Positions 20,946 to 32,491 of a DNA stretch of 64,000 nucleotides are shown here, in pieces. The stretch's first letter is position 1; every line of letters starts with the position of its first letter. Below the pieces are notes generated by a model that had not been told where the DNA came from, did not search any database, and saw only the letters and a program-made list of their open reading frames with translations. The stretch is from Bettongia penicillata ogilbyi (Eukaryota; Chordata; Mammalia; Diprotodontia; Potoroidae), in assembly GCA_023548195.1 (NCBI GenBank), contig JAJHZJ010000013.1:3171001-3235000 (forward strand). The letters are read 5' to 3'. Made by a program: the position numbers and the translations under genes.

Positions 20946-22137
20946 TAGGAAAGTCACTGGAAAGACCAAAGAAGAGGGCATCCAGGATGATGAGAGAAGT
21001 CTTGAGTTTAATCTGTCTAAAGTCTTGTTGAAGTAAAATAGAGATGTTTAGCTTAAAAATAGAAGACAGTGAAGTACATGATTGCTATTATCAAGTATTT
21101 CAAGTGTTGTTTTGTTTGACCCCCAAAGAGGAGAATTAGGAGCAAAGCATTCATGTTTCATTTAGGTTCCAGTTGAGGTTTAATGTAGGGAAAATGCCTT
21201 AACAATTAAAACTATTTAAAAGTAGAATGGACTACTTCAAGAGGCAGTGTATTCTGTCTTACTGGAAGTCTGTAAGCAAAGAGTGGATGGCCCCTTATTG
21301 AGTATGTTGTAAGAGGTATTCTTTTTCAGAAATGAGTTATTAGATGGTTACTGAGGTCCCTTTGATCTCAGAAATTCTTATGATAATGGTCTTAATTATT
21401 GTTATTCACTATGTGACTAGAACTTGTGAAAGTGTTTAGGCTGGAAAAAAAATACTTGCCAGTATTTTGATCCTAGCTGCAAACCTGACTCAGGCATTAA
21501 AGATCATCTTGAAAGCTCATTAGAGCTAAGCAAGAAGGCTTTAATGGCTCTTTTTAGAAAACAGCAACTCTCATCTGCTGACCCAGTTTATTCTTATGAA
21601 AACACAAAAGCTATGGGACTAATTCTGCAAAGGGGCTAATTTGAAATGAAAACAAAGATAAGGGTAGATTGACTTCCATGAAAGAAAATGACGTCTGTGC
21701 CCTGTGATTTCTTGGCAAAGAGAAGAGGGAAATCTGTTGCCTAGCCAAGCTCTTCCAAAGGCAATTGAATAATGACCGTTCTCTTGGGGTGGCATTTTGT
21801 CCATATCTGTCTCCCACATAATTGAGGGAAGGGGAGGGGTTAAGGTTCACTGATTCTTGAAGTGTTTCATGGCTGATAAAATATGCTATGCAAGCAATTT
21901 TTCTGTGTTTCCAAAACATGGAAATATTGAGAGGGAGTATTATTAATATTTCAATGTTATGGATACTATCCAGTATGAGCTCTTATGAAATATTCTTGCC
22001 TTTATATATCCACTTGCTACAAGGGATAGAGACTTGATGTGTGATTTACTTGTAAAGGAAACTCTCTGGTGAGTAGTCTCCTTCCATCTAAGGAGAATGG
22101 CATTTTTCTGAAATTTTTAGCCTTTGAACATACCTAG
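20946..22137. other. Mostly unique interval
   Basis: No recognised repeat. 21540-21920 is compositionally balanced and repeat-free, with a 102-codon frame on the minus strand (21611-21919) that shows no domain. Confidence 0.4.
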
Positions 22138-22250
22138 AGTATGAGGTTAAGTGACTTGCTCAGGGTTACATCATCACTGTGTGTCAGAGGTCTAATATGA
22201 ACCCAGGTCTTCCTGGTTCTGAAATCAGATCTCTATTATACCATCTTATT
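22138..22250 (-). repeat. MIR-type SINE fragment
   Basis: 'gaggttaagtgacttgctc', 'tatgaacccaggtcttcctgg'. Confidence 0.7.
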
Positions 22251-22297
22251 TGTCATTCATGTGGTATACTATTTAGGGTTAAATGGAAAGATACTTT

Positions 22298-22535
22298 AGA
22301 AAGGCAGTTAGGTAACAGTGATTACAGCACTGGACCTCAAGTCAAGATCTGAGTTCAAATCCAGTTTCAGCTGTGTGACTCTGGGCAAGTCACTTAACCT
22401 TTGTGTGACTCGGTTTTGTTGCTAGCTAAATGAAGATAATAATAACATCTGTGTCCTAGGGTTTTCTGAGGATAAAATAATATTTGTAAAGTACTTCTCA
22501 AACCCTGAAGTACTATATAAATGCTTTCTGTTATT
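22298..22535 (+). repeat. THER-type SINE
   Basis: 'ggcagttaggtaacagtgat' head, 'tgtgactctgggcaagtcac', tail 'aaataatatttgtaaagtac'. Confidence 0.8.
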
Positions 22536-22599
22536 ATAGAGATGACATGCTCAATATATTCAATAAATAAGAAATATTTTTTAATGCTCTGATGTTTGA

Positions 22600-23040
22600 A
22601 GTACTGTGCACCAGGGATATGATGTTAAAAATCTCTTCCCCTAAAGGTACTTCCAGTCTAAATTGAGGGTATCACTATTACAAAGATAAGTGTGACTTTG
22701 TCTGGAGCTCTAGGGAAATTTGAGGAGGGAAAGGTGACTTTTGGCTTCTGGGATCGGTGAAGGCTTCATGACAAGAGGTGGTACCTGAGATGGACTTTGA
22801 AAGAAAAGAAGGATTTCTTTCAAGAAACATCAGTGATGAGTGGGAGAGTTGCAGACATGAAAGTTAGCTTGGGAAAATGCACAGAAATACGAGAGGATAG
22901 GATGGCATCAAAGGATGACTGTTAAGTCAGTTTGCCTGAAATGTACTGTGTAAGGAAGAGGAACAGGGCTAAAGGTTGGGAAAAATGGTAAATTGGAGCT
23001 AGGTCATGGAAAGCCTCAAATGTCAGGATGTGAAATTTGC
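22600..23040 (-). repeat. Old L2-like fragment
   Basis: 'aggtacttccagtctaaatt', 'gaaggcttcatgacaagagg' and 'catggaaagcctcaaatg' follow the antisense order of the L2-type repeats seen at 2880 and 54480. Heavily diverged. Confidence 0.4.
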
Positions 23041-23370
23041 ATTAAAGAGTCACTGAAGAAAACAAGGCTCCAACCTCTTTGGGTGTTCAAATTAACATTT
23101 GCCTCATAAACTAGGTAATTTGTGGTCCTGTGGGGAAGTCCCAGTGGTGTTTCTGTTGGTTTAATCATGTGGATAGCATCTAAAAACGGAGGAAGCTTTT
23201 TTATCACCTTTTTAAATTTTGATTCTTGTCCTCTCTCCCCCTTCCCTGGACTATGGACTATTGTCATGACAGTGTCTTTAAAGTAAACAGATGTTACATG
23301 CACTTAGAAGAGCAGGATACTGCCTTCAAAATGCAACTAATGGCTGAATCCATGCTTAACTGGGTGTGGA

Positions 23371-23777
23371 GTTTTTTGTTATTGTTGTTTTGTTGGTTAG
23401 TCAAGTTCTACTCTTCATGACCCCATTTGACATTTTCTTGTCAAAGATGCTGGAGTGGATTGCCATTACCTTCAACAGAACCAAAGCATGAAAAAAAAGT
23501 AAAATAAATGAAAAGAGTATGCTTCAATCTGCATTCACCATCCATCAATTTTTTTTTTAATCTGGATGTGGATAGCATTTTCCTTTGTGAGACCTTTCTA
23601 CTTGTCTTGGATCTTGCTGATAATATTTTCTTGGTTCTGCTTGTTTTACAAATGAGGAAACTGAGGCAAAGAGGGTGAATTGACTTGCAGAGGGCCATAC
23701 AGCTAGTAAGTTCTGAGGTCATATTTGAACGTCCTCATGACTTCAAGGCGAGGACTGTACCACCTAGTTGCCCTTGG
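23371..23777 (-). repeat. CORE-SINE interrupted by an L1 piece
   Basis: Antisense SINE in two parts: tail at 23371-23473 ('catgaccccatttgacattttcttg') and body at 23641-23777 ('ttttacaaatgaggaaactgagg'). The middle is L1 3' sequence. Confidence 0.75.
23474..23640 (-). repeat. L1 3' UTR fragment inside a SINE
   Basis: 'atgcttcaatctgcattcaccatccatca' block and 'gatagcattttcctttgtgagac' match 24,585-24,720, which belongs to a separate antisense L1. The left edge lacks a T-run. Confidence 0.7.
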
Positions 23778-24035
23778 TCTAAGAATCCAGAAAATCTTTT
23801 TAAAAATAGCTTATACCACATTCATTTCCAGATATTTCCCTTTCTTCTTTCCTACTCAATACGATATGCCTTTTAATAAAGGTTTAAAAAGAAAATGGAG
23901 GGGGAAAGCAGCTCAGCAAAACTCACCAGCATATTAACCATATTTAGTAACATGAAATTTTCCATACCTCAGGGTCCCTCAGCTCTGCAATGAACAATGA
24001 ACTTTATTCAAGAGTAAAGGTAGTTCTTACACAAC

Positions 24036-24270
24036 ATTTATTTCTTTCCTTTCATCTTTCTTTTCTTTCTTCTGTCCTTTCCTTTTTTCTCTTCCTTCCT
24101 CCCTCCCTCCCTCCCTCTATCCTTTCCTTCCTTTCTTTTCTTCCTTTTTTCCTTCTTTCCTTCCTTCCTATCTTACCTTTCCATCTTGTCTTCCTTTCCT
24201 TTCCTTCCTCTTTTCTTTCCTCCCTCCTTTCTTTCTCTTTCTCTCTCTTTCTTTCTTTTTCCTTCCATGG
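24036..24270. repeat. Homopyrimidine (CTTT/CCTT) tract
   Basis: About 235 bases almost free of purines on the plus strand, including 'ccttcctccctccctccctc'. Frames on either strand here are low-complexity artefacts. Confidence 0.9.
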
Positions 24271-24339
24271 GTTGGATTGAAAACTTTGGGTTCCTTCCTC
24301 TTTGTTCTTTTCCATTTACATTGTTATAGTATATTTTAA

Positions 24340-27300
24340 TTTTTAAATAGTGTTTTATTTTTTCCCCCAAATATACATCAAGACAATTTGTAGCATTCAT
24401 TTTTTTTACAAGATTTTGAGTTCTAAATTTTTCTACCTCCTTTCCCTCTTCCTAAAATGGCAGGTAATTTGATTTCAGTTGTGCATGTGCTATCATGTAA
24501 GACATATTTCCATATTAGTCACAGTTGTGAAAGAAGAAACAGATCAAATGGGAAAAAAGCCTGAAAAAGAATAAAGTGAAAAAAGCATACTTCAGTCTGC
24601 ACTCACCATCCATCAGTTTATTTTTTTTATTCTGGATGTGGGTAGCATTTTCCTTTGTGAGACCATTGTACTTGTCTTGCTGATAATATTTTCTTGGTCC
24701 TGCTCATTTCACTTTTGTATCAGTTGGTACAAGTCTTTTAAGGTTTTTCTGAAATCTACCTGGTCATCATTTCTTATTGTACAATAATATTTCATTACTT
24801 TCATATACCACAGCTTGTTCCCCAATTGATGGACATCTCCTTAAATTCAAATATTTTGCCACAATGAAAAGGGCTGTTATAAATATTTTTGTATGTATAA
24901 GTTCTTTTCCCTTTTAATGATCTCTTTGGAATACTGACCTGGTAGTGATATTGCTAGATCAAAGGATATCCACACTTTGGTTGCCCTTTGGGCATAGTTC
25001 CAAATTGCTCTCCAGAATGCTTGGATCAGTTCACAACTCTACCATTAGTGTCCTGATTTTCCCACATCCTCTCCAACATTTATCATTTTCCTTTTTTGTC
25101 ATATTAGCCGGTCTGATAGGTGTGAGGTGGTACCTAAAAGTTGTTTTAATTTGCTTTTCTCTCATCAGTAGTGATTTAGAGCACTTCTTCATATGACTGT
25201 AGATAGCTTTTATTTCTTCCTCTGAGAACAAACTGTTCATATACTTTGACCATTTATTAAATGGGGAATGACTTGTATTCTTACAAATTTGATTCATTTC
25301 TCTATATATTTGAGAAATGAGCCCTTTATCAGAGAAAGTTGCTATAAAGATTGTTTCCCAGCTTTGTTTTTCTTCTAATCTTGGCTATGTTGGTTTTGTT
25401 TGTGCAAAAGCTTTCTTAATTTAATATAATAAAAATTTTACATTTTGTTTTACATTTTACATCTGCTTTACATTTTGTAATACTTTCTGTCTCTTGTTTG
25501 GTCACGAATTCTTCCCTTCCCCAAAGATCTGACAGGTAGGATATTCCTTGCTCTTCTAATTTGCTTATGGCATCACCCTTTATGTCTAAATCATGTACCC
25601 ATTTTTACTTTATCTTGGTATATGGTATGAGATGTTAGTCTTTACTAGTGTGTGACCTTTTTTTCCCCCAGTTTTCCCAGAAGTTTTTGTCAAATAATGA
25701 GTTCTTATCCCAAGACTAGGGTCTTTGGGTTTATCAAACACTAGCTCATTGATGACTGTGTCTTATGTACCTAATCTCTATTCCACTGATCCACCACTCT
25801 ACTTCTTAACCAATATCAGATAGTTTTAATGATTGTCATTTTATAATATAGTTTGAGATCCAGTATCTCTAGACCACCTTCTTTTGTATTTTTTTCATTA
25901 ATCATCTTGATATTCTTGACCTTTTGTTCTTTCAGATGAATTTTGTTTTTATTTCTTCTAGCTCTATCAAATAATATTCTGGTAGTCTGATTGGTATGGC
26001 ACTGAATAAGTAAATTAGTTGAGATAGAATTGTCATTTTTATTAGATCTCACTTTAATTGTGTGAAAAGTGTTATGTAATTGTGTTCATAGAGTTCCTGA
26101 GTTTCCCTTGGCAGGTAGACTCCCAACTATTTTATATTGTTGACAGTGATTTTAAATAGAATTTCTCTTTCATTTTTTTGCTGCGGGGCTTTCTCGGTTA
26201 TATAAAGAAATGCTGATGATTTATGTGTGTTTATTTTATATTCTGCAACTTTGCTAAAGTTGTTAATTATTTCAATTAGTTTTTTTCGTTGATTCTCTAG
26301 GATTCTCTAAGCATACCATTATGTCATCTGAAAAGAGTGATAGCTTTGATTTCTCATTGCATATTCTAATTCCTTTGATTTCTTTTTCTTCTTATTGCTC
26401 TAGCTAACATTTCTAGTATTGTATTGAATAATAGTGGTGATAATGGGTATCCTTGCTTCACCTCTGATTTTATTGGGAAGGCTTTTAGCTTATCCCCATT
26501 ATAGATAATGGTTGCTGATGGTTTTAGATAGATATTGTTTATCATTTTAAGGAATGCTCCCTTTATTCCTAACATCTCTGGTGTTTTTAAGAGGAATGGT
26601 TGCTGTATTTTGTCAAAAGCTTTTGCAACATCTGTTGAGATAATCATATGATTTCTGTTGGTTTTGTTATTGATGTGGTCAGTTATATTGATAGTTTTCC
26701 TAATATTGAACCAATCCTGCATTCCTGGCATAATTCCCACCTAGTCATAGTGTATCATTTTTGTGACATATTGCTATAATTGCCTTGCTAGCATTTGTTC
26801 AAATTTCTTGCATCAATATTCATTAGGAAAGTCGAGGCATAATTTTCTTTCTCTGTTTTAGCTCCAGGTTTAGGTACCAGCTTCATATTTGTGTCATAAA
26901 AGGAGGTTGGTTGAACTCTTTCTTTGCCTATTTTTCTATATAGTTTATATAGTATTGGAATTAATTGTTCTTTGAATGTTTGGTAGAATTCAGTCCTGAA
27001 CCCATCTGGCCCTGGGGATCTTTTTCCTGTGGACCTCATTAATGGCTTGTTCAATTTATTTTTCTAAGATGAGGTTACTTAGGCATTCTATGTCCTGATC
27101 TACTAATCTAGGTAATTTACATTTTCATAAATATTCATCATTTCACTCAAATTGTCAGATTTTTTGGTGTATAATTGGGCAAAATATTTCCTGATAAATT
27201 CTTTAATTTCTTCTTCATTGGTGATGACTTTACCCTTTTCATTTTTGATGAGATATTTGATTTTCTTCTTTCTTCTTTTAAATTAAATTAACCAGTGGCT

Positions 27301-27658
27301 TATCTATCTTACTAAGTTTTGGTTTTTTAATATATAAACCAGCTCCCAGTTTTATTTATTAGCTCAATAGTTTTTTTAACTTTCATTTACTTTTATTAGT
27401 CTTACCTTTGATTTTTAGGATTTCCAATTTGGTGCTCAATTGGAGATTTTAATTTGTCCCTTTTCTAGTTGTTTTAGTTGAATGCCCAATTCATTGATCT
27501 GTTCTTTCTCTACTTTGTTGATGTAAGCATTTAGAGAAATAAAATTTCTTCTAAAAATTTCTTTGGTTGTGTCCCATAAATTTTGGGATATTGTCTCATT
27601 CTTGTCATTCTCTTTAATAATATTATTGATTCTTTCTAAGATTTGTTCTTTGACTCAT
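24340..27658 (-). mobile_element. L1 LINE, 3' UTR and ORF2 part, degraded
   Basis: Antisense L1 with ORF2 debris. On the minus strand, 26366-26740 encodes reverse transcriptase motifs ([18 protein letters not shown] with the catalytic Asp; [15 protein letters not shown]). 26788-27054 encodes the upstream [19 protein letters not shown] block. 25031-25297 is the C-terminal region and 24340-25000 the 3' UTR. Multiple stops and frameshifts separate these, so it is dead. The second catalytic motif at 26323-26334 reads FSDD rather than FADD. The upstream continuation lies beyond the HAL1 copy, at 30390-30560. Confidence 0.88.
26323..27054 (-). pseudogene. L1 ORF2 reverse transcriptase remnant
   Basis: Finger-palm region of an L1 reverse transcriptase. 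The order SPGPDGF, then DVAKAFD, then [10 protein letters not shown], then FSDD is that of L1 ORF2p. Frame is lost between 26740 and 26788 and again before 26334. No intact endonuclease domain adjoins it. Activity is impossible. Confidence 0.88.
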
Positions 27659-27667
27659 TTATTCTTT
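27659..27667 (-). repeat. Probable target-site duplication of HAL1 copy 2, left
   Basis: 'ttattcttt', repeated at 30381-30389. The L1 ORF2 sequence rejoins across these points. Confidence 0.7.
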
Positions 27668-28689
27668 TTTTCTTTTTTAAAATTTATTTATTTAACTTTT
27701 TACATTCATTTCCACAAAATTTTGGGTTCCAAATTTTCTCCCCATTTGTCCCCTCCCCCAACCCCAATACACCGAGCATTCTAATTTCCCCTATCACCAA
27801 TCTGCCCTCTCTTCTATCATCCCCTCCTTCCTTTGTTCCCATCTTCTCTTTTGTCCTGTAGGGCCAGATAACTTTGTATTCCCCATTACCTCTATTTCTT
27901 ATTTCCTAGTAGCAAGAACAATACTAAACAGTTGTTCATAAAACTTTTTGTTCCAACTTCTCCCCATCCCACCCTCCCCACCCATTCCCTTTGGGAAGGC
28001 AGACAATTCAATATAGGTCATATCTGTGTAGTTTTGCAAATGACTTCGATAATTGTCGTGTTGTGTAAGACTAACTGTATTTCCCTCCATCCTATCCTGC
28101 CCCCTATTGCTTCTATTCTCTCTTTTGATCCTGTCCCTCCCCGAGTGTTGATTTCAAATTGCTCCCTCCTCCCATTGCCCTCCATTTCTTCATCCCCCTC
28201 TTCATCCCCACCCTGCTTATCCCCTTCTCCTCGACTTTCCCGTATTGTAAGATAGGTTTTCATACCAAAATGAGTGTGCATTTTACTCCTTACTTTAGTT
28301 GAATGTGATGAGAGTAAACTTCATGTTTTTCTCTCAGCTCCCCTCTTTTTCCCTCCACTAAACAGTCTCCTGCCTGCCTCTTCTATGAGAGATAATTTGC
28401 CCCATTCTATTTCTCTCTCTCTCCTCCCAATACCTTTCTCTGTCACTGCTTCATTTTTTTAAGATATGATCCCATCCTATTCAATTCACTCTGTGCTCTC
28501 TGTCCCTGTGTGTGCGTGCACATGTGTATGTGTTTGTGTGTGTGTGTAATCCCACCAACTACCCAGATACTGAAAAGTTTTAAGAGTTACAAATATTGTC
28601 TTTCCATGTAGGAATGTAAAGAGTTCAACTTTAGTAAGTCCCTTGTGACTTCTTTTTGCTCTTTACCTTTTCATGCTTCTTTTCATTCT

Positions 28690-29761
28690 CATGTTTGAAA
28701 GTCAAATTTTCTTTTCAGCCCTGGTCTTTTCATCAAGAATGCTTAAATGTCCTCTATTTCATTGAAAGACCATTTTTTTCCCCTGAAGTATTATACTCAG
28801 TTTTTCTGGGTAGGTGATTCTTGGTTTGAGTCCTAGTTCCTTTGACTTCTGGAATATCCTATTCCATGCCCTTCGATCCCTTAATGTAGAAGCTGCTAGA
28901 TCTTGTGTTATCCTGATTGTATTTCCACAATACTGGAATTGTTTCTAGCTGCTTGCAATATTTTCTCCTTGACCTGGGAGTTCTGGAATTTGGCCACAAT
29001 GTTCCTAGGAGTTTCTCTTTCTGGATCTCCTTCAGGAGGTGATCATTGGATTCCTTCAATACTTATTTTGCCCTCTGGTTCTAGAATGTAGGGGCAGTTT
29101 TCCTTGATAATTTCATGAAAGATGATGTCTAGGCTCTTTTTTTGATCATGGCTTTCAGGTAGTCCCATAATTTTTAAATTGTCTCTCCTGGACCTATTTT
29201 CCAGGTCAGTTGTTTTTCCAATGAGGTGTTTCGCATTGTCTTCCATTTTTTCATTCTTTTGGTTTTGGTTTGTGATTTCTTGGTTTCTCAGAAAGTCATT
29301 AGACTCCATCTGTTCCATTCTAATTTTGAGAGAACTATTTTCTTCAGTGAGCTTTTGAACCTCCTTTTCCATTTGACTAGTTCTGCTTTTGAAAGCAGTC
29401 TTCTCATTGGAATTTTGAACCTCTTCTGCCAATTGAGTGAGCCTATTTTTCAAGGTGTTATTTTCTTCAGCATTTTTTTGGGTCTCCTTTAGCAAGGTGT
29501 TGACCTGCTTTTCATACTTTTCTTTCATCTCTCTCATTTCTCTTCCCAGTTTTTCCTCCACCTGTCTAACGTGATTTTCAAAATCCTTTTTGAGCTCTTC
29601 CATGGCCTGAGCCCATTGAATATTTATTTTGGATGTTTGGGATACAGAAGCCTTGACCTGATGGTAAGCATTGTTCTTTCTCATCAGAAAGAAAGGGAGG
29701 AGATAATCTGTTCACCAAGAAAGTAACCTTCTATGGTTTTTTTTTTCCCTTTTCTGGGCAT
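28690..29761 (-). pseudogene. HAL1 ORF1 pseudogene (copy 2)
   Basis: Starts with ATG at 29759-29761 (MPRKGK), with frame lost before 29684. The best preserved stretch is 29043-29684, covering coiled coil and RRM start (SRRDNLKIMGLPESHDQKK), and it ends at a stop after SIEGIQ. The C-terminal domain continues out of frame. Residues match copy 1 closely, with 'EENNTLKNRL' for 'EEINTLKNRL'. Confidence 0.85.
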
Positions 29762-30021
29762 TTTCCCAGCCAGTTACTTGACTTCTGAGATTCCTCTCCA
29801 CACCCACCTGGCCTGCAGATCTGCCCAGCTAGTGCTTGGGGTCTGAGATTCAAATGCTGCTTCCCAGCCTCAGGGCTTTCAGCAGGGGCAGCGCTGCTAT
29901 TCAGTTTATGAAGAGACCTTCAATAATGGATCTCCTGCCTGCTTTGGGAGCCCCTGTCTGCTGTTGCCTCTGCTGCTGCCTCACGAGGGGGCCTGAGCTA
30001 TGGAGACACCCCACTCCCCTC

Positions 30022-30357
30022 TCAGTCAGCCAAAAAAGCTCTCTCACTGACCTTTGGTGCCTGTTGGTGGAGGGACCTGCACGGCCACTGGAGAGTCTTT
30101 CCCTGAAGCCTGCTTGGATCTACTCCTCTTGGTGCCGCGTGACCAAGACAGGGCTGGGCTCTGCTCCGGATCTGGTGCATGATGGACCTTTGGTGTCCGT
30201 TTTTCAGGTCTCTCTGGAACAGAAATCTCCTCCACTCTGTTGCTGTGTGGCTTCTGCTCCTCCAGAATTGGTTGGGAGTTCTTCTTTGCCAGTATTTTAT
30301 GGGCTGTGTGTTAGGAGCTAGCATATGTGAATCTTTCTACTCTGCCATCTTGGCTCC
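30022..30357 (-). promoter_or_regulatory. HAL1 copy 2 leader start with YY1-like site
   Basis: The antisense of 'gccatcttgg' (30344-30353) gives CCAAGATGGC. An ATG at 30322-30324 opens the same leader frame as copy 1. The two-unit repeat of copy 1 is deleted here. Confidence 0.6.
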
Positions 30358-30389
30358 TTCCGCCCTCCCCCCCCCCCCACTTATTCTTT

Positions 30390-30560
30390 AGGATTATATT
30401 GTTTAGTTTCCAATTAATTCTTAATCTATCTTTCCATTGCTTTTTGTTGAATGTAATTTTATTGCATTATGATATGAAAAGAATATATTTACTCTTTCTT
30501 CCTTTCTACATTTGATTTTTAGGGTTTATGCCCTAATACATGGCCAGGTTTTATGTAGGT
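30390..30560 (-). repeat. L1 ORF2 upstream part, beyond HAL1 copy 2
   Basis: 'aggattatattgtttagtttcc' continues the L1 sequence that stops at 27658. 'gatatgaaaagaatatattt' and 'gggtttatgccctaatacatgg' are also L1 ORF2-like. Confidence 0.75.
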
Positions 30561-30699
30561 GCAATACCACATGCACATGCACGTGCACACATCATATACA
30601 TTCATGTATCCTGGTTCTGCTTATTTACTTTGTATCTATGTATTTAATACCCAGAAGAACTTGTAAAAATTATTATATGAGGAGTCAAATTTAGGGAGA

Positions 30700-31484
30700 G
30701 GAGATAAAACAGAATAGGTGTCAATTGGAGTCATAGCAGCTTTTTTGAAGACAACCATTATATCTCTTCAAAATTCTCCCTTCTCAGATTCGACATTGCA
30801 AATTGCTTCAGTCAGTCCTCCAATGGCATGCCTGCTAATTTCTTTGCCTTCTTAGTTACCATCTTCTGTGCTAGCTTGTCAACTTCCCTCTTAAAACAAG
30901 GTGTCTAGAAATGAGTGCATTGTTCCAGATATGCTCTAGAGTATGGTGAAACTGTTAGGTCTCTTGTCTATTAATACAACCTGAGATTTCAATATGTCTC
31001 CCTGAGTTTATGTCTTCCTTTATTTAACGACCAGTTGATTTCATGTATTGTTCTATCACGAAACCTTGTGTTGTTTTAATTTACACTTGAATGAAATCTT
31101 GTTGGATGGGAATCTTTACGCTGCATTTTGCTCTATGAAGTTAAATGTGTGATTTTTTTCAATAGTCAGGAAGCAATAACTACATGGGCACCATGCATTC
31201 TCTGAATAAATAAATAACTTTGTTACCATGAAAATGTGGTTTTCTTTGAAAAGTTATTTTCAAAATCCTAACTATCCTAGTCTCATATTTTCATTGAGGT
31301 TATCCTTGATATTTATGTGAAATTCATTTGTATTAAAGGTGTTTAGCTCTTTTTACAAGATATCTAACATGAAATGCAATCATCTTTACTACCATCATTA
31401 ATAGTATTAGTAATATTATAGTATGTTATGGAAATGATTATTTCATTCTATAAAAAAACAAAATAAATAAATAAAAATAGAAAG
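30700..31484. other. Unique interval, no gene seen
   Basis: AT-rich. No recognised repeat or coding frame. Confidence 0.45.
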
Positions 31485-32150
31485 GGAATTTCCCATAGGT
31501 GATGAGGTCCTTCAAATGCTTCTGTTTGAGGGTGACATTATGTTGATGGATCAAGCCTTATAACATTACAGAGACTCCTAAATGAGACTCATTCACATTC
31601 AAAACCTAAAAATTAACCATGAAAGAACCAAGTGGATATAGACTGCCTTTTCTCCAGACTATGAAATGCAACTGGAAAGACAGTTTATGAAGATAACAAT
31701 TCAGCATGTACATCTTGGGCAGACATAGAAGATGCACAATGAGCTAGTCTAAGAATTAAATAAGAGAAAGGGAGCAAGCAGATTGTATTTGGGAGATTAA
31801 ACTGTTTTCCATGAACTTTGGTTTGATTCTCCAATCCTCTCTCTTTAAGACCAATATTCTTGGGATGCTATATGGATACAAATGATGGCATACCACAGTC
31901 CACAAGTATTCAAAAATGTGGTTCCTCCAAAAGGCAACAGATGATGAGCCTATTACTGGTGATAAATTGCATACAATAAAAGTTGTTTAAAATCTCCAAG
32001 AGCTATATGGCTGTAAAGAGCAGGTGAGCCAGTCATGTAGCAAAAATGAAGGGAAACAGATGTACAGATCAGAGAATGAATGCACTGATGCCTACATGAT
32101 GCTAACTGGAAGAAAGCTTCCAACACATTGGTTGGGTATTAGGGGAGATA
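31485..32150 (+). repeat. RTE-clade (BovB-like) LINE ORF2 remnant
   Basis: Translated with frameshifts, the stretch resembles the end of an RTE reverse transcriptase. An 'F-GDIMLMDQA' block stands where FADDIVL is expected, followed by a VHLGQ-type block, a DELxxELNKRKGA-like stretch, and a KSCLKSPRAIWL block. Many stops make it a dead fragment. It is the clade whose 3' end the CORE-SINE tails resemble. Identification is by motif order only. Confidence 0.55.
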
Positions 32151-32441
32151 GTTGTCATTTTTCAGCCATGTCTGACTCTCCATGATCTCATTTGGAATTT
32201 CTTGGCAAAGATACTGGCATGGTTTCCTGCTGCAGCTCATTTTAAAGGCGAGGAAACCGAAGCAAACAGGGTTAAGTGACTTGCCCATGGTCACACAGCT
32301 AATAAGTGTTTGAGCTCAGATATGAACTTAGATCTATCTTTTTGCCTCAGTTTTCTCATCTATAAAGTGAACTGGAGCAGGAAATGGCAAACTACTTCTG
32401 ACACCAGGCTCAACACGCTTATCTACTGCACCACCTAGCTA
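32148..32441 (-). repeat. CORE-SINE carrying an inverted internal segment
   Basis: Antisense SINE ('catgtctgactctccatgatc' to 'ctactgcaccacctagct'). The stretch 32341-32397, 'tttgcctcagttttctcatc...ggcaaactacttc', is sense SINE core placed between 'gatctatct' and 'tgacaccagg'. Confidence 0.8.
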
Positions 32442-32491
32442 TAATCTTTTCTAGCAATAGTTAATAACAATATGTATTCTAAAGTTATATA

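Larger units (their letters stand above)
27668..30380 (-). mobile_element. HAL1-type (ORF1-only) element, copy 2
   Basis: Antisense, about 2.7 kb and near full length. It runs from the T-rich tail at 27668 ('aaaatttatttatttaactt') through a 3' UTR homologous to 11968-12990, a broken ORF1 (28690-29761) and the GC-rich leader, to the 'gccatcttggctcc' start near 30357. Beyond that lies a C-run (30366-30380). It is inserted in the antisense L1 ORF2. Nothing resembling ORF2 is present inside it. Confidence 0.88.

Noticed and set aside
23990..24400. Frames rich in Ser/Leu/Phe (plus) and Lys/Glu/Arg (minus)
   Set aside because: Products of the homopyrimidine tract read on each strand.
29836..30321. 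161-codon plus-strand frame
   Set aside because: Antisense of the HAL1 copy 2 leader, stop-poor because GC-rich; the equivalent frame is not kept in copies 1 or 3.
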